Source: Myxococcales bacterium (GTDB taxonomy: Bacteria > Myxococcota > Myxococcia > Myxococcales > Myxococcaceae). Taken from it: 64,000 nucleotides of DNA. Below the pieces are notes generated by a model. The model was not told where the DNA came from. It saw only the letters and a program-made list of their open reading frames with translations, and made no database searches. The DNA lies in the NCBI GenBank assembly GCA_030681895.1, contig JAUXRI010000270.1:62001-126000 (forward strand), given 5' to 3'. A program made the translations under genes and the position numbers. This document shows, one piece after another, positions 42,360 through 51,026 of the stretch. Every line of letters begins with the position of its first letter. Position 1 is the stretch's first letter.

Positions 42360-42809
42360 GTGTCTCCTCGCGCCGGTTGAAGGGCGCCCCCGAAGGAAGC
42401 GAGCAGGTCGCGGCTCGTACGCGTGCGCGCGCACCAGAGCAGGGACCGTGCCGGTCGACGCCGCGGTGTCAGCGACGCGCAGAAGCCCGCAGAAGGTCGA
42501 GCGGCGGCGTGCTGGGGGCGTCGAGGCGGCGTGTCACTGTGTCGGTGCTGGCTGTGTCAGAGGGCGTCGCGCCCGGCCTCCCACGAGGCCAGGTGCCGCG
42601 AAGTCGACGGGCGCTGTGACGTGGAACCGCGAGCGCGCTCCACTATCCCGTGAGGCCGGCGGCTCCATCTCGAACTGGGCGGTCATGCTCGCGCGGGAAT
42701 TGGTCGGCACCTCGTCCCGTTGTCGGTCGTCGGCCAACACGACGCGCCGCGGGGTGTCGAGCTCGCGCAGTACCTGTTCGGCTGCGCGCACGTGCTACAG
42801 CGCTCGCCC
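42360..42809. other. 450-bp gene-free region
   Basis: Lies between the divergent peroxidase and haemerythrin genes, so promoters for both are expected here. Open frames are present on both strands but lack starts with ribosome sites, domain matches or conserved motifs. A direct extension of the haemerythrin frame upstream (to 42720) gives no similarity. No repeats were noticed. Confidence 0.4.
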
Positions 42810-43352
42810 ATGCTGCCGCTGACGACGCGCGCGCCGATGCCGGATGACGTCGTCGAGGCGTTTCTGCAGAGCCACGCGTTCGCGCGCTCGATGTTGTCGC
42901 TGGCCGAGCGGCTGGCCTCGGCGCCGGCCGACGAGTCGAGCGCGGCGACGGCGCAGCGCGTGGCCACCTTTTTCACGCACCACCTCGAGGTGCACTTCGC
43001 CGACGAGGAGTCGTCGCTGGCGCCCCGCATTCAAGGCCGTCACAAGGCCATCGACCAGGCGCTCGCGGCGATGCGGCTCGAGCACGTTCAGCTGCACGCG
43101 CTCATCTGTCGCGTGGCGTTCCTCTGTCAGTTGGTCGCGAAGGACGCGCCTCGGCTGATGACGCTGCGCTTCGAATTGGCGGGGGCCGTCGAGCACCTGC
43201 GCCGCTGCCTCGAGTCACATCAGGAGCGCGAGGAGTCGATGCTCTTCCCCGCCGTGCGCCGGCTGCTCGACTTTGAAGACGTCGAAGAGATGCGCGTCGA
43301 GATGGCGCTGCGCCGGGCGCCGGGCGTCGAGCTCTCCGACGCTGCGGGCTGA
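42810..43352 (+). CDS. Haemerythrin (HHE cation-binding) domain protein
   Basis: 180 aa from the ATG at 42810; ATG at 42837 is an alternative. Four-helix pattern with metal-ligand candidates: QSHAFARSMLSLAERL, FTHHLEVHFADEESSLAP (HHxxxHxxxE), LEHVQLHALICRVAFL, and HLRRCLESHQEREESMLFPAVRRLL. Haemerythrin-like proteins bind a di-iron site and sense or store oxygen or NO. Next to a di-haem peroxidase, this suggests an oxidative or nitrosative stress role, but the two are separate divergent units. Confidence 0.85.
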   Translation: MLPLTTRAPMPDDVVEAFLQSHAFARSMLSLAERLASAPADESSAATAQRVATFFTHHLEVHFADEESSLAPRIQGRHKAIDQALAAMRLEHVQLHALICRVAFLCQLVAKDAPRLMTLRFELAGAVEHLRRCLESHQEREESMLFPAVRRLLDFEDVEEMRVEMALRRAPGVELSDAAG

Positions 43353-43353
43353 G

Positions 43354-44154
43354 CTACTCCTTCACGCCAGAGTCGAGCAGCGCCTTGCGGTACGTGCTGG
43401 CGAGCTGACCCATCGCGAAGCGGCGGGGCACGAAGCGGAAGGTGAAGGCGCCGAGCTGGTTGAGGAACCCCGGCACCGCGAGCCGCTCACGCTTTCGCAT
43501 CGCCCTGAGGCCAGCCCTCGCCGTCACGTCGGCGGGCGCGAGCCACTTCGTCAGCGTCGAGAACTTCTCGCCCGCCGTCATCTCGGTCTGAATGCCGCCG
43601 GGAGCGAAGACCGTCAGGCTCACCGGGTGGCCTTCGAGCTCATGCGCGAGCGCGGTGCCGAAGCTGTTCAGGAACGCCTTCGTGCCCGAGTACGCCGACT
43701 GGTAGGGCACCGGCATCATCCCGCTCATCGACGAGACGAGCATCAGCCCGCCACCGAGCCGGTGGGCCTTCATGTGCGCGACGAGCTCGGTCGCCATGCG
43801 CACGTTCGAGGTGACGTTGAGCTGCAGCATCGAGAGGAAGTCGTCCCACGGCAGGTGGTGGTGGTGGCCGAAGTGGGTCGCGCCTGCATTCAACACGGCG
43901 CCGTACAGGTGCCGGCCTGCGGTCGCTTCCTTGATGACGCGGTCGACGTCGTCGGGCTTCGACATGTCGCCGGTGACGCAGACGACCTGCACGCCCTTCG
44001 GCTCGAGCTCGGCCTTCAGCTCCTCGAGCTTCTGCAGGCGCCGCGCAGAGATGACGAGGTTGGCGCCGTGGTCGACGGCCAGCTGTCGCGCGAACTCACG
44101 ACCAAGTCCGGCAGAGGCGCCGGTGACGAAAATCCACTTGCCTCGGAAGTCCAT
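43354..44154 (-). CDS. Short-chain dehydrogenase/reductase
   Basis: 266 aa. Cofactor motif TGASAGLGREFA (11-22) with RR in ISARRLQKL suggesting NADP(H). NAG motif in LNAGATHFG, catalytic Ser in SSMSGMMP and YSGTK with Tyr/Lys about 30 residues later. The C-terminal TAGEKFSTLTKWLAPADV and FRFVPRRFAMGQLAS are typical of DltE/YqjQ-like classical SDRs that use hydrophobic or keto substrates. No signal peptide. It ends 1 bp from the haemerythrin stop (convergent), and its substrate is unknown. Confidence 0.9.
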   Translation of the reverse strand: MDFRGKWIFVTGASAGLGREFARQLAVDHGANLVISARRLQKLEELKAELEPKGVQVVCVTGDMSKPDDVDRVIKEATAGRHLYGAVLNAGATHFGHHHHLPWDDFLSMLQLNVTSNVRMATELVAHMKAHRLGGGLMLVSSMSGMMPVPYQSAYSGTKAFLNSFGTALAHELEGHPVSLTVFAPGGIQTEMTAGEKFSTLTKWLAPADVTARAGLRAMRKRERLAVPGFLNQLGAFTFRFVPRRFAMGQLASTYRKALLDSGVKE

Positions 44155-44199
44155 GCAGGCCCGATAGCCATGGGTGTCTGTGGATGTAAAGGCGGCGAG

Positions 44200-44673
44200 C
44201 TACCCGTCAGCGGCCTGTGTCTGGGCGGGTGCCGCCGTCGCGCGGCGGGCGAACGCGAAGAACGAGAGCGCGAGCTTCGAGGGCAGGTGCGCCACCTTCA
44301 GCGTCACCGCCGGGTGCACCGGAGCCCAGACGATGAACAGCTCGTCGAGGAACTCGTCGCCGAGCTCGGTGACGCCCTTGAAGTCGACCGTCACCTCGCC
44401 GGCCTGCACGTCGAGCATCAACAGCCGCGCCGAGAGGCGATAGCGCGAGCCCGCCGACGCGACCTCCACCCGTTGCCGCAGCGGCACCACCGGCGTGTAC
44501 CGAACTGCGCGCGCGCGACCCGACGTGGCGAGCCGGCCCTGGGCCACCAGCGTGCGCAGGTGTTTGTGGACGGCCTGACGTGAGACGCCTGCGAGCGAGG
44601 CGAGCTCCCGGCTGCTGAAAGGGGCTCCCGACTCGAGCAGCTTCGCCAGCGCTCCGTTGACGATTCCCGACAT
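44200..44673 (-). CDS. HTH plus STAS-like DUF4325 regulator
   Basis: 157 aa. N-terminal winged helix (residues 18-52; SSRELASLAGVSRQAVHKHLRTLVAQGRL) and a C-terminal STAS-like DUF4325 domain (about 75-140; LMLDVQAGEVTVDFKGVTELGDEFLDELF). HTH-DUF4325 proteins are thought to be signal-responsive repressors, but no target is well defined. The 5' end itself contains one TTGACGAT-type repeat (44656-44664, codons 4-6 in antisense), and seven more lie upstream, which strongly suggests autoregulation through an operator array. Confidence 0.8.
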   Translation of the reverse strand: MSGIVNGALAKLLESGAPFSSRELASLAGVSRQAVHKHLRTLVAQGRLATSGRARAVRYTPVVPLRQRVEVASAGSRYRLSARLLMLDVQAGEVTVDFKGVTELGDEFLDELFIVWAPVHPAVTLKVAHLPSKLALSFFAFARRATAAPAQTQAADG

Positions 44674-44878
44674 GTCTCGAGTTGTAGAGCCGCTGCGGCG
44701 GAGCTCCAGTTTTCAGCCGCTTCCGCCGGCCGTTGACGATGGCGCGCACCGGTTGACGATGGCGATGGGGCGCTGGTTGTCGATTCTCGCGTGCGGCTTG
44801 ACGGTTCTCGGGGGCCGACCGCCCGCCGCAACGAGGTTGACGATGGCGGGTTGACGATGCCGGGCGCTGGTTGACGAA
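44656..44878. promoter_or_regulatory. Array of eight GTTGACGAT-like repeats, candidate operator array
   Basis: 9-mers begin at 44656 (gttgacgat, inside the regulator 5' end), 44732, 44752, 44776 (gttgtcgat), 44797 (cttgacggt), 44836, 44850 and 44870 (gttgacgaa). Several continue as gttgacgatggcg. Spacings of 20, 24, 21, 39, 14 and 20 bp place most on one DNA face. All share one orientation. The array occupies the divergent gap between the HTH-DUF4325 gene and a small membrane operon, so it may control both. The rest of the gap (44879-45119) shows nothing more. Confidence 0.7.
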
Positions 44879-45119
44879 GCCGCGCGAGCCGGGCGCGCCG
44901 GTCCGGTTCCGCCGCTTTCAGTCGTCGGCGCTCGAAGCGGTGCACGAGAACGGCGCGAGCGCTTCCGCGCAATCACGAGCGGGCGGCGCCCTCGACCCGT
45001 GCACGTTCGGCGAGCCTCACAGAGACGAGCGTGCCGACTCGACGCGTCCACGCTGCGGCGCGGAGGCTCGAGCAAACAGACGAGCGTGCGGCCGCCCTCG
45101 TCTGCATCATGCTCGGCGC

Positions 45120-45470
45120 ATGAGCTCGTACCTGCTCCTCCGGTTCTTCAAGTTCCTCGGCGTCGCGCTGCTCTTCGCAGGCACCGTCGGTACCTTCTCG
45201 GCGAAAGACCTCGACGCCCGCCGCACCTGGGCCGAGCTCCACGCCGCGCCAGGCTTCGTGCTGACGTGGATGGTGGGGCTCGCCGTCGCGACGACGACGG
45301 GCGTGAACCCGATGGTGTCGTGGGTCGTCATCGCGGCACTCAGCTCCACCGTCAGCCTGCTCGCGGTGCTGACGCAGGCCCACCTCGTCGAGCGCCGGCA
45401 CCTGGGGCTCTCGGTGCTCGCGGCGGCCGGCTTCCTGGCGGCGCTCGCGTCGATGGTGTGGAAGCCATGA
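45120..45470 (+). CDS. Small four-helix membrane protein
   Basis: 116 aa from the ATG at 45120 (MSSYLLLRFFKFLG). Hydrophobic helices: FFKFLGVALLFAGTVGTF, GFVLTWMVGLAVATTTGVN, VSWVVIAALSSTVSLLAVL and LGLSVLAAAGFLAALASMV, joined by short charged loops (SAKDLDARRTW, LVERRHL). No known domain recognised. Its stop overlaps the next ATG by 4 bp, so it is coupled to the DUF3817 protein. Divergent from the HTH-DUF4325 regulator, with the repeat array between them. Confidence 0.75.
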   Translation: MSSYLLLRFFKFLGVALLFAGTVGTFSAKDLDARRTWAELHAAPGFVLTWMVGLAVATTTGVNPMVSWVVIAALSSTVSLLAVLTQAHLVERRHLGLSVLAAAGFLAALASMVWKP

Positions 45471-45757
45471 AGGCCTTCACGTGGGTCGGGCGAATCGAAG
45501 GCGTGTCGTACCTGCTGCTGTTCTTCGTCGCGATGCCGCTCAAGTACGGGCTGCAGCTGCCGGCGATGGTGAAGTGGGTTGGCCGCGGGCACGGGCTGCT
45601 GGTGGTGGCGTTCGTGGTGACGCTGGCGTTGGCGGCGCGCGCGTCGAAGTGGAGCGCCCGCCGCATCGCGTGGGCCTTCATCAGCTCGATGGTCCCGCTC
45701 GGGTTCGTCTTCTTCGAGGCGTCACTGAAGGTCGACGAGAAGCGCTCGCCTGCGTGA
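45467..45757 (+). CDS. DUF3817 small membrane protein
   Basis: 96 aa. FTWVGRIEGVSYLLLFFVAMPLKYG and the GHGLLVVAFVVTLALA helix match DUF3817, a three-helix inner-membrane family of unknown function. The Trp-Gly-Arg N-terminus and MVKWVGRGHG loop are family hallmarks. SARRIAWAFISSMVPLGFVFFEASLK gives the last helix. It is translationally coupled to the four-helix protein; both may form one membrane complex under the upstream repeat array. Confidence 0.82.
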   Translation: MKAFTWVGRIEGVSYLLLFFVAMPLKYGLQLPAMVKWVGRGHGLLVVAFVVTLALAARASKWSARRIAWAFISSMVPLGFVFFEASLKVDEKRSPA

Positions 45758-45812
45758 GCTGCGCGGCGAAGGTGCCGCCGATTGGCTGGAACGTTGCTAG
45801 CCTGAAGCCACA

Positions 45813-47771
45813 ATGACGTCAGACGTTCACGTCGCCGAGTTGCAGGCCCGGCTCGAGCTGTTGGCCACCTCTTTTCAGAGGAGCCCGCTGTATCTCACGG
45901 TGACCGATCTCTCGAACGACCGGTACCTCGAGGTCAACGACACCTTCTGCCAGGCGATTGGCTTCACCCGCGAAGAGATGATCGGTCGCAACGCGGTCGA
46001 GCTCGGGCTCATCACGCCTGATGGGCGCGACCGCCTGGCCCGCGAGCTGATGGCGATGGCCGCGGCTGCGCAGCGGTACCCCCTCGAGTTCGAGATTCGC
46101 CGCAAAGACGGAACCGCCCTGGTGTGCCGGTACTGGGGTGAAGTGGTGCAGACCGCCGCCGGCATGCGCTTGATCGCCGCGGCAGAGAACGTGACCGAGT
46201 TCCGCAATGAGCGGCTCGCCCGTGAATCAGCGCTCGCGAAACAAGACGCCGCGCTGCGCCGCAGCGACGAGCGCTTCGCCCTCGCGATGGACGCCATCAG
46301 CGACGGCCTCTGGGACTGGGACCTCGCGTCAGACACCAGCTACTTCAGCCCCGGCTACTACCGCATGCTGGGCCTGCCGCTGGGTGGGCTCGAGACCTCG
46401 GGCCTCGGCTGGCTCGCGCGGGTGCACGCCGACGACAGGCCTTCCCTCGAGACCGCGATTCGCGAGTGCTCCGCAGGTCTCCGCCCACACTTCGAGGGCG
46501 AATACCGGCTGCAGGCGACGAGCGGGGAGTGGTTGTGGGTGCTGGGGCGGGGCCGGCCGCTGGGTCGCGACGCGCAGGGCCGCGCGCTGCGCGTGCTGGC
46601 GACGCAGGTCGACATCACCGAGCGAAAGCGCCTGCAGCTGGGCCTCGCGCAGAACGACCGGCTCGTCAGCCTCGGCATGCTCTCGGCGGGCGTGGCGCAT
46701 GAAATCAACAACCCGCTCGCCTCGGTGACGGCGAACCTCGAGCTCCTGCTCGCCCAGGTGACGAGGCTCCCTGGCCTGCCGAGCGCCGCCGCTGCTGACC
46801 TCGCGGACCTCGCCAGGAACGCGCTCGACGGCACCCAGCGGGTGAAGAAAATCTCACGCGCGTTGAGCACCTTCTCGCGGGTCGAGCCGGTCGTGCTGCA
46901 GGCGGTCGACGTGAACCACGCCCTCGAGGAAGCGGCGCGCATGGCCAACGCCGAGCTGCGCTACCGGGCGACGCTGGTGTCGCAGACGGGCACCGTGCCC
47001 CCGGCGAAGGCCTGCCCCGGCACGCTGGTGCAGGTGTTCTTGAACCTCATCGTCAACGCGGCGCACGCGGTCGACGATGGCAAGGCCGACCACCGCATCA
47101 CGCTGCGCAGCTGGGCCGCTGACGGCGGCGTCTTCGTCGAGGTGCAGGACACGGGCGCAGGCATTCCCAGCGAGCACCTGCCACGCGTCTTCGAGCCCTT
47201 CTTCACGACCAAGCCTGCCGGCATGGGCTCGGGTCTGGGCCTTGCCGTCAGCAAGCGGCTCCTCGATGAGTGCGGGGGTGACATTCGCATCGAGAGCGTC
47301 GTCGGTCAGGGCACCCGCGTCACCGTGAGGCTCGACGAGCACCGGGCCGCCAGCGTGACGCCCGAGGTGCCCCTCGAACCTGCCGCGGTGAAGGCGCCGG
47401 TGCGGCGCCGCATGCTGGTCATCGACGACGAGCCCCTGTTGCGGCGCGCCCTCGCCCGCCAGCTCGCCGAGCACCACGACGTCGTGGCCGCCGCGTCGGG
47501 CCTCGAGGCCCTCGCGCAGATCGCGGCGCACCCGGACTTCGACGCAATTCTCTGCGACCTGATGATGCCTGAGATGTCCGGCATGGACTTCCACGCGCGG
47601 CTCGTGACGCAGCAGCCGGCCCTGGCGAGACGGGTCATCTTCATGTCGGGTGGCGCCTTCACGGCCAGCGCCGAGGACTACCTGCGGAGCGTCGACAACC
47701 CGAGGGTCGAGAAGCCGTTCAAGGTCTCGCGGGTGTTGGCGATGGTCGACGAGGTCGCGTCCCTGCGCTGA
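45813..47771 (+). CDS. Hybrid sensor histidine kinase with two PAS domains and receiver
   Basis: 652 aa, no membrane helix, so cytosolic. PAS 1 about residues 10-130 (LYLTVTDLSNDRYLEVNDTFC), PAS 2 about 150-275 (LWDWDLASDTSYFSPGYYRMLG). Dimerisation/phosphoacceptor box SAGVAHEINNPLASV with His at about 297, HATPase motifs NLIVNAAHAV, DTGAGI, FFTTKPAGMGSGLGL, and a C-terminal receiver (about 530-645) with VIDDEPLLRRALARQL, phosphoacceptor Asp in ILCDLMMPEMSGMD, and Lys in RVEKPF. A soluble ligand is likely, but its identity is not visible. No separate response regulator adjoins, so output may go to an unlinked partner. Confidence 0.94.
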   Translation: MTSDVHVAELQARLELLATSFQRSPLYLTVTDLSNDRYLEVNDTFCQAIGFTREEMIGRNAVELGLITPDGRDRLARELMAMAAAAQRYPLEFEIRRKDGTALVCRYWGEVVQTAAGMRLIAAAENVTEFRNERLARESALAKQDAALRRSDERFALAMDAISDGLWDWDLASDTSYFSPGYYRMLGLPLGGLETSGLGWLARVHADDRPSLETAIRECSAGLRPHFEGEYRLQATSGEWLWVLGRGRPLGRDAQGRALRVLATQVDITERKRLQLGLAQNDRLVSLGMLSAGVAHEINNPLASVTANLELLLAQVTRLPGLPSAAAADLADLARNALDGTQRVKKISRALSTFSRVEPVVLQAVDVNHALEEAARMANAELRYRATLVSQTGTVPPAKACPGTLVQVFLNLIVNAAHAVDDGKADHRITLRSWAADGGVFVEVQDTGAGIPSEHLPRVFEPFFTTKPAGMGSGLGLAVSKRLLDECGGDIRIESVVGQGTRVTVRLDEHRAASVTPEVPLEPAAVKAPVRRRMLVIDDEPLLRRALARQLAEHHDVVAAASGLEALAQIAAHPDFDAILCDLMMPEMSGMDFHARLVTQQPALARRVIFMSGGAFTASAEDYLRSVDNPRVEKPFKVSRVLAMVDEVASLR

Positions 47772-47786
47772 GCCTCACGCCTCGTC

Positions 47787-48536
47787 TCAGGGCGTCTTCT
47801 TCGTGCCGTCGAACGCGGCCTCGTCGTGCAGCGCGAGCACGTCGACCTCGAGGTCGGTGAGGATGCTGCCGTACCGGTCGGCCCAGGCGAGCGCGGCTTC
47901 TTTCGACGGCACAGAGATGACGCAGAAGCCCGCGATGAGCTCCTTCGATTCGGCGAAGGGCCCGTCGACGGCCAGCACCCGCTTGCCGGCCTTGAAGCGC
48001 AGCCGCGTGCCGAACCTGCTGGGCAGAATGCCCTCGGTCGACTGCAGCACCCCGGCTTGCACCATCTCGCCGATGAAGGCCCCCATCGCCTTCAGGTCCT
48101 GCTCCGACGGCGGCGCGCCCGACTCGCTGTCGGCGTTGGCCATCATCAGCGCCAGGTACTGCTCCGGTGCGTTGGCCGGCTTCTCGCCGAAGCCCAGGTC
48201 CCACGGCTCGGTGACGAGGCCGAGCTCGAGCTCTCCTTCGTGGAAGGCGGCGAAGCGCTTCGTCCACTCGATGGCCTCGGCGCGGTTGGCGACCTTCAAG
48301 AGCGCGAAGCCGGCCAGCAGGTTGTTGGTGCCGCTCGCGCCGTGCTGCACCTCGCACGCGCCGCCTCGACTGACGATGCGGGTTCGAGGCACCCGCGGGA
48401 GCAGGCCGGCGCCGTTCAGCATCATGCCGTTCTTCAGGGACTCCTGAACGAAGGCACCCATCTCGACGATGACCCGCTGGTCGATGTCATCCGTATCAGA
48501 GCGGGGCCCGACCTTGTGCATGACGATGAAGCGCAT
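47787..48536 (-). CDS. Tandem YCII/DGPF-domain protein
   Basis: 249 aa with two YCII-like halves: residues 1-125 (MRFIVMHKVGPRSD, QESLKNGMMLNGAGLLP, then LKVANRAEAIEWTKRFAAFHEGELELG) and 126-249 (EQYLALMMANADSESG, VQAGVLQSTEGILPS, VDGPFAESKELIAGFCVI). The second half keeps the DGPF signature exactly. DGPF proteins are the characteristic partners of ECF42 sigma factors, one of which follows on the same strand 79 bp away. Two domains fused in one chain is a variant of the usual single-domain partners. Catalytic or binding role of the family is unknown. Confidence 0.88.
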   Translation of the reverse strand: MRFIVMHKVGPRSDTDDIDQRVIVEMGAFVQESLKNGMMLNGAGLLPRVPRTRIVSRGGACEVQHGASGTNNLLAGFALLKVANRAEAIEWTKRFAAFHEGELELGLVTEPWDLGFGEKPANAPEQYLALMMANADSESGAPPSEQDLKAMGAFIGEMVQAGVLQSTEGILPSRFGTRLRFKAGKRVLAVDGPFAESKELIAGFCVISVPSKEAALAWADRYGSILTDLEVDVLALHDEAAFDGTKKTP

Positions 48537-48615
48537 GTGTTTCTCCTTGAATGGGTCGGGCGATTCCGACCTTCACCCAGCACGTCGAACGAGCCACCCC
48601 GAAATCGACATGGCC

Positions 48616-49869
48616 TCAACCCGGCGACTTCATTCGGGCTGCGCGCGCCAGGAGCACCGATTTCTCAGCGGCTTTCTGGGCCAGGCCTGCTGCGCGCTCG
48701 TAGGCGACGCGCGCTTCGAGGTGCCGGCCGGCGCGCTCGAGCAGGTCACCGCGCACGGCCGGGAGCAGATGGTACGCCTCGAGCGAAGGCTCGGTGGCGA
48801 GCCCATCGAGAATCTCGAGGCCGGCCTCTGGGCCGAACACCATCGCATGGGCCACGGCGCGGTTGAGCTCGACGATGGGCTGGGGAGCGAGGGTGGCGAG
48901 CACGTCGTAGAGCGCGGCAATCCGGCCCCAGTCGGTCTCGTCGGCCGTGCGGGCGGTGGCGTGACACGCGGCGATGGAGGCCTGCAGCGCGTAGAGCCCG
49001 AGCGCGCCGCCCAGCGCGTTCACCCGGCGCAGCGACTCGAGCCCGCGCGCGATGCCGGCGTGGTTCCACCGGGAGCGGTCCTGCTCCAGCAACGGCACGG
49101 CCTGCGCGTCGGGGCCCACGCGGCTCTCGAAGCGTGACGTCTGAAGCTCCATGAGCGCGAGCAGCGCGTGCACCTCGGGCTCTCCGGGGTCGACCTTCGC
49201 GAGGAGCCGCCCGAGCCTGAGCGCGTCGTCACACAGGCCAGGCCGAATGACGTCGTCACCCGCCGTCGCCGAATACCCCTCGTTGAAGACGAGGTAGATG
49301 ACGCCGAGCACCGAGGCCAGACGCTCGGCGAGGTCGTCGCCCGTCGGCAGCTCGAAGGGCACACGCGCCTCCGACAGGGTCCGCTTCGCGCGCACGATGC
49401 GCTGCGCGATGGTGGGCTCGGGCACCAGGAACGCGCGGGCAATCTCGGCCGTGGTGAGGCCTCCGAGCAGCTTCAAGGTGAGGGCGACCTGCGCCTCGGG
49501 CGAGAGCAGCGGGTGGCACGAGATGAAGATGAGCCGGAGCAGGTCGTCGCCCACCACGTCGTCGAGCCGGGCATCGAGGTCTGGCGTAACGAGGTGCTCT
49601 GCTTCGCGCGCGAGGGCTTCGTGTCTGCCGGCGACCAGGCTGCCGTGACGGAGCAGGTCGATGGCCCGGTGCTTCGCGGCGCGCATCAGCCACGCGGCCG
49701 GGTTCTCTGGAATGCCGTCGCGCGGCCACTGCTCGAGCGCGGCGACGAGCGCGTCTTGCGCGAGCTCCTCGGCGACCGCGAGGTCACGCACGAGGCGGGT
49801 GAGGGCCCCGACGAGCTTCGGAGACTCGGTGCGCCAGATGGCGTCGATGGCGGCGGCAGGCGTGCTCAC
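48616..49869 (-). CDS. ECF42 sigma factor with long C-terminal extension (DUF6596)
   Basis: 417 aa. Sigma region 2 about residues 20-80 (ALTRLVRDLAVAEELAQDALVAALEQWP, AAWLMRAAKHRAIDLLRH) and region 4 about 115-170 (LTLKLLGGLTTAEIARAFLVPEPTIAQRIVRAKRTL). The 230-residue C-terminal extension is a helical, TPR-like domain (GVIYLVFNEGYSATAGDD, IARGLESLRRVNALGGALGLYALQASIAACHATA), the ECF42 hallmark needed for activity in studied members. No anti-sigma factor gene adjoins, as expected for ECF42. It is paired with the tandem DGPF gene. Confidence 0.93.
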   Translation of the reverse strand: MSTPAAAIDAIWRTESPKLVGALTRLVRDLAVAEELAQDALVAALEQWPRDGIPENPAAWLMRAAKHRAIDLLRHGSLVAGRHEALAREAEHLVTPDLDARLDDVVGDDLLRLIFISCHPLLSPEAQVALTLKLLGGLTTAEIARAFLVPEPTIAQRIVRAKRTLSEARVPFELPTGDDLAERLASVLGVIYLVFNEGYSATAGDDVIRPGLCDDALRLGRLLAKVDPGEPEVHALLALMELQTSRFESRVGPDAQAVPLLEQDRSRWNHAGIARGLESLRRVNALGGALGLYALQASIAACHATARTADETDWGRIAALYDVLATLAPQPIVELNRAVAHAMVFGPEAGLEILDGLATEPSLEAYHLLPAVRGDLLERAGRHLEARVAYERAAGLAQKAAEKSVLLARAARMKSPG

Positions 49870-49916
49870 GGCGCGCGAGCCTTTTCATCGTTCAGGCAGG
49901 CTGACCAGCGGGAGCG

Positions 49917-51023
49917 TCACTCGCCGACGGGCTTTGGCTCCTGCACGCGGGTCGCGCGCTCGATGGCGCGGCGTTGCTGCCGGTCGACGCAGCTCTGCAG
50001 CATCGACTTCACCAGCTCGTGAGGCACGCCGGCCTCGACGCGAAACCCGGCGCCGTCTCCTGCGCGCACCCGCGCGAGGTCGAGCAGCTCGGCCTGGTCG
50101 CCACGGCCCCGGTTCTGCGCCCGGAGCCGCGCGAGGGACAAGAGGCCGCCGATGCTCTTGCGCAGCTCGTCCGTCTTCGTCGCGTCGTTCGCCTGGACAT
50201 CGGCCACCACGCCCACGTCGTGCGAGACGTCGACGTGGAGCGCCAGCCCCTTCGTCGCGCCGACGAGCAGGTCGCGCACGCGCGGGTCGTCGTCGCCGAA
50301 CAGGTCTGCCAGCGCTTGTGGCCCGACGACGCCGTACACCTCGCCGTATGCCTGCGAGTCGTCGAGCACCGGGCGTGAGCTCGTTTCACCACGCTCGAGG
50401 CGGTCGAGGATCGCGCGTGTCGACGCTTCGTCGCTGCCGACCACCAGCAGCTGGTTGTTCCACAGGCCAGCCGAGCGCCTTCCGGTGCCGGGGAACTCCA
50501 GCAGCTTCGCGCGCGGTCCGTAGTCTTTCGTCACGGTGCCCGGCTCGAGGGGGAGCGACCCGAGCTGGCCCGTCATCACGAAGGCGTCGTCGATGACGGC
50601 CACCCTGTCGAGGTGCACGCGTGGGTCGAACCCGGCGTCCGCCAGCACGTCGAGGTCGCCGCGCCCGCCAGCCGTCACGCAGTCGAGGAGCAGCCCGCCG
50701 AGCTCGGAGTTGAGAATCGCGTTCACCTCGGCGACGACGGCGCCGCGCTCCACGGTCTCCGGCATGAGCGACAGGAGCGGGTCTCTCGGACGCGCAGGCG
50801 GTGATGCCGCCGCCACCTCGCCGGCGTCGAGTGCGGGAGGCGTCCACGTGCGCCGCTCGACGACCCGCGTCGCCTCGATGGGCGTCATCTTGCGCGGCAG
50901 CGAGACGTACGGCGGCGGTGGCCTTGGTGGAGGCTCGGCACCGAGCATCAACCAGGCGCCGAGCGCGAGCAGCGCCGCGGCGAGCACCAGCCACCACCAC
51001 CCTCGTCGGCGCGCGCGTGTCAT
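49917..51023 (-). CDS. Membrane-anchored protein of unknown function
   Basis: 368 aa. N-terminal cationic segment and one helix (WWWLVLAAALLALGAWLML, about 9-28), then a Pro-rich spacer and an exported region of about 320 residues. The latter has mixed alpha/beta texture (VAEVNAILNSELGGLLLDCVTAGG, LDRVAVIDDAFVMTGQLG, VVGPQALADLFGDDDPRV), without a recognised motif. The stop of the downstream permease lies 3 bp from its start, so it is likely a periplasmic partner of the ABC exporter. Confidence 0.65.
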   Translation of the reverse strand: MTRARRRGWWWLVLAAALLALGAWLMLGAEPPPRPPPPYVSLPRKMTPIEATRVVERRTWTPPALDAGEVAAASPPARPRDPLLSLMPETVERGAVVAEVNAILNSELGGLLLDCVTAGGRGDLDVLADAGFDPRVHLDRVAVIDDAFVMTGQLGSLPLEPGTVTKDYGPRAKLLEFPGTGRRSAGLWNNQLLVVGSDEASTRAILDRLERGETSSRPVLDDSQAYGEVYGVVGPQALADLFGDDDPRVRDLLVGATKGLALHVDVSHDVGVVADVQANDATKTDELRKSIGGLLSLARLRAQNRGRGDQAELLDLARVRAGDGAGFRVEAGVPHELVKSMLQSCVDRQQRRAIERATRVQEPKPVGE

Positions 51024-51026
51024 CGG

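Noticed and set aside
44656-44878. Replication-origin-like iterons
   Set aside because: Spacing is helical, but there is no dnaA, AT-rich block or Rep gene; position upstream of an HTH gene fits an operator array better.
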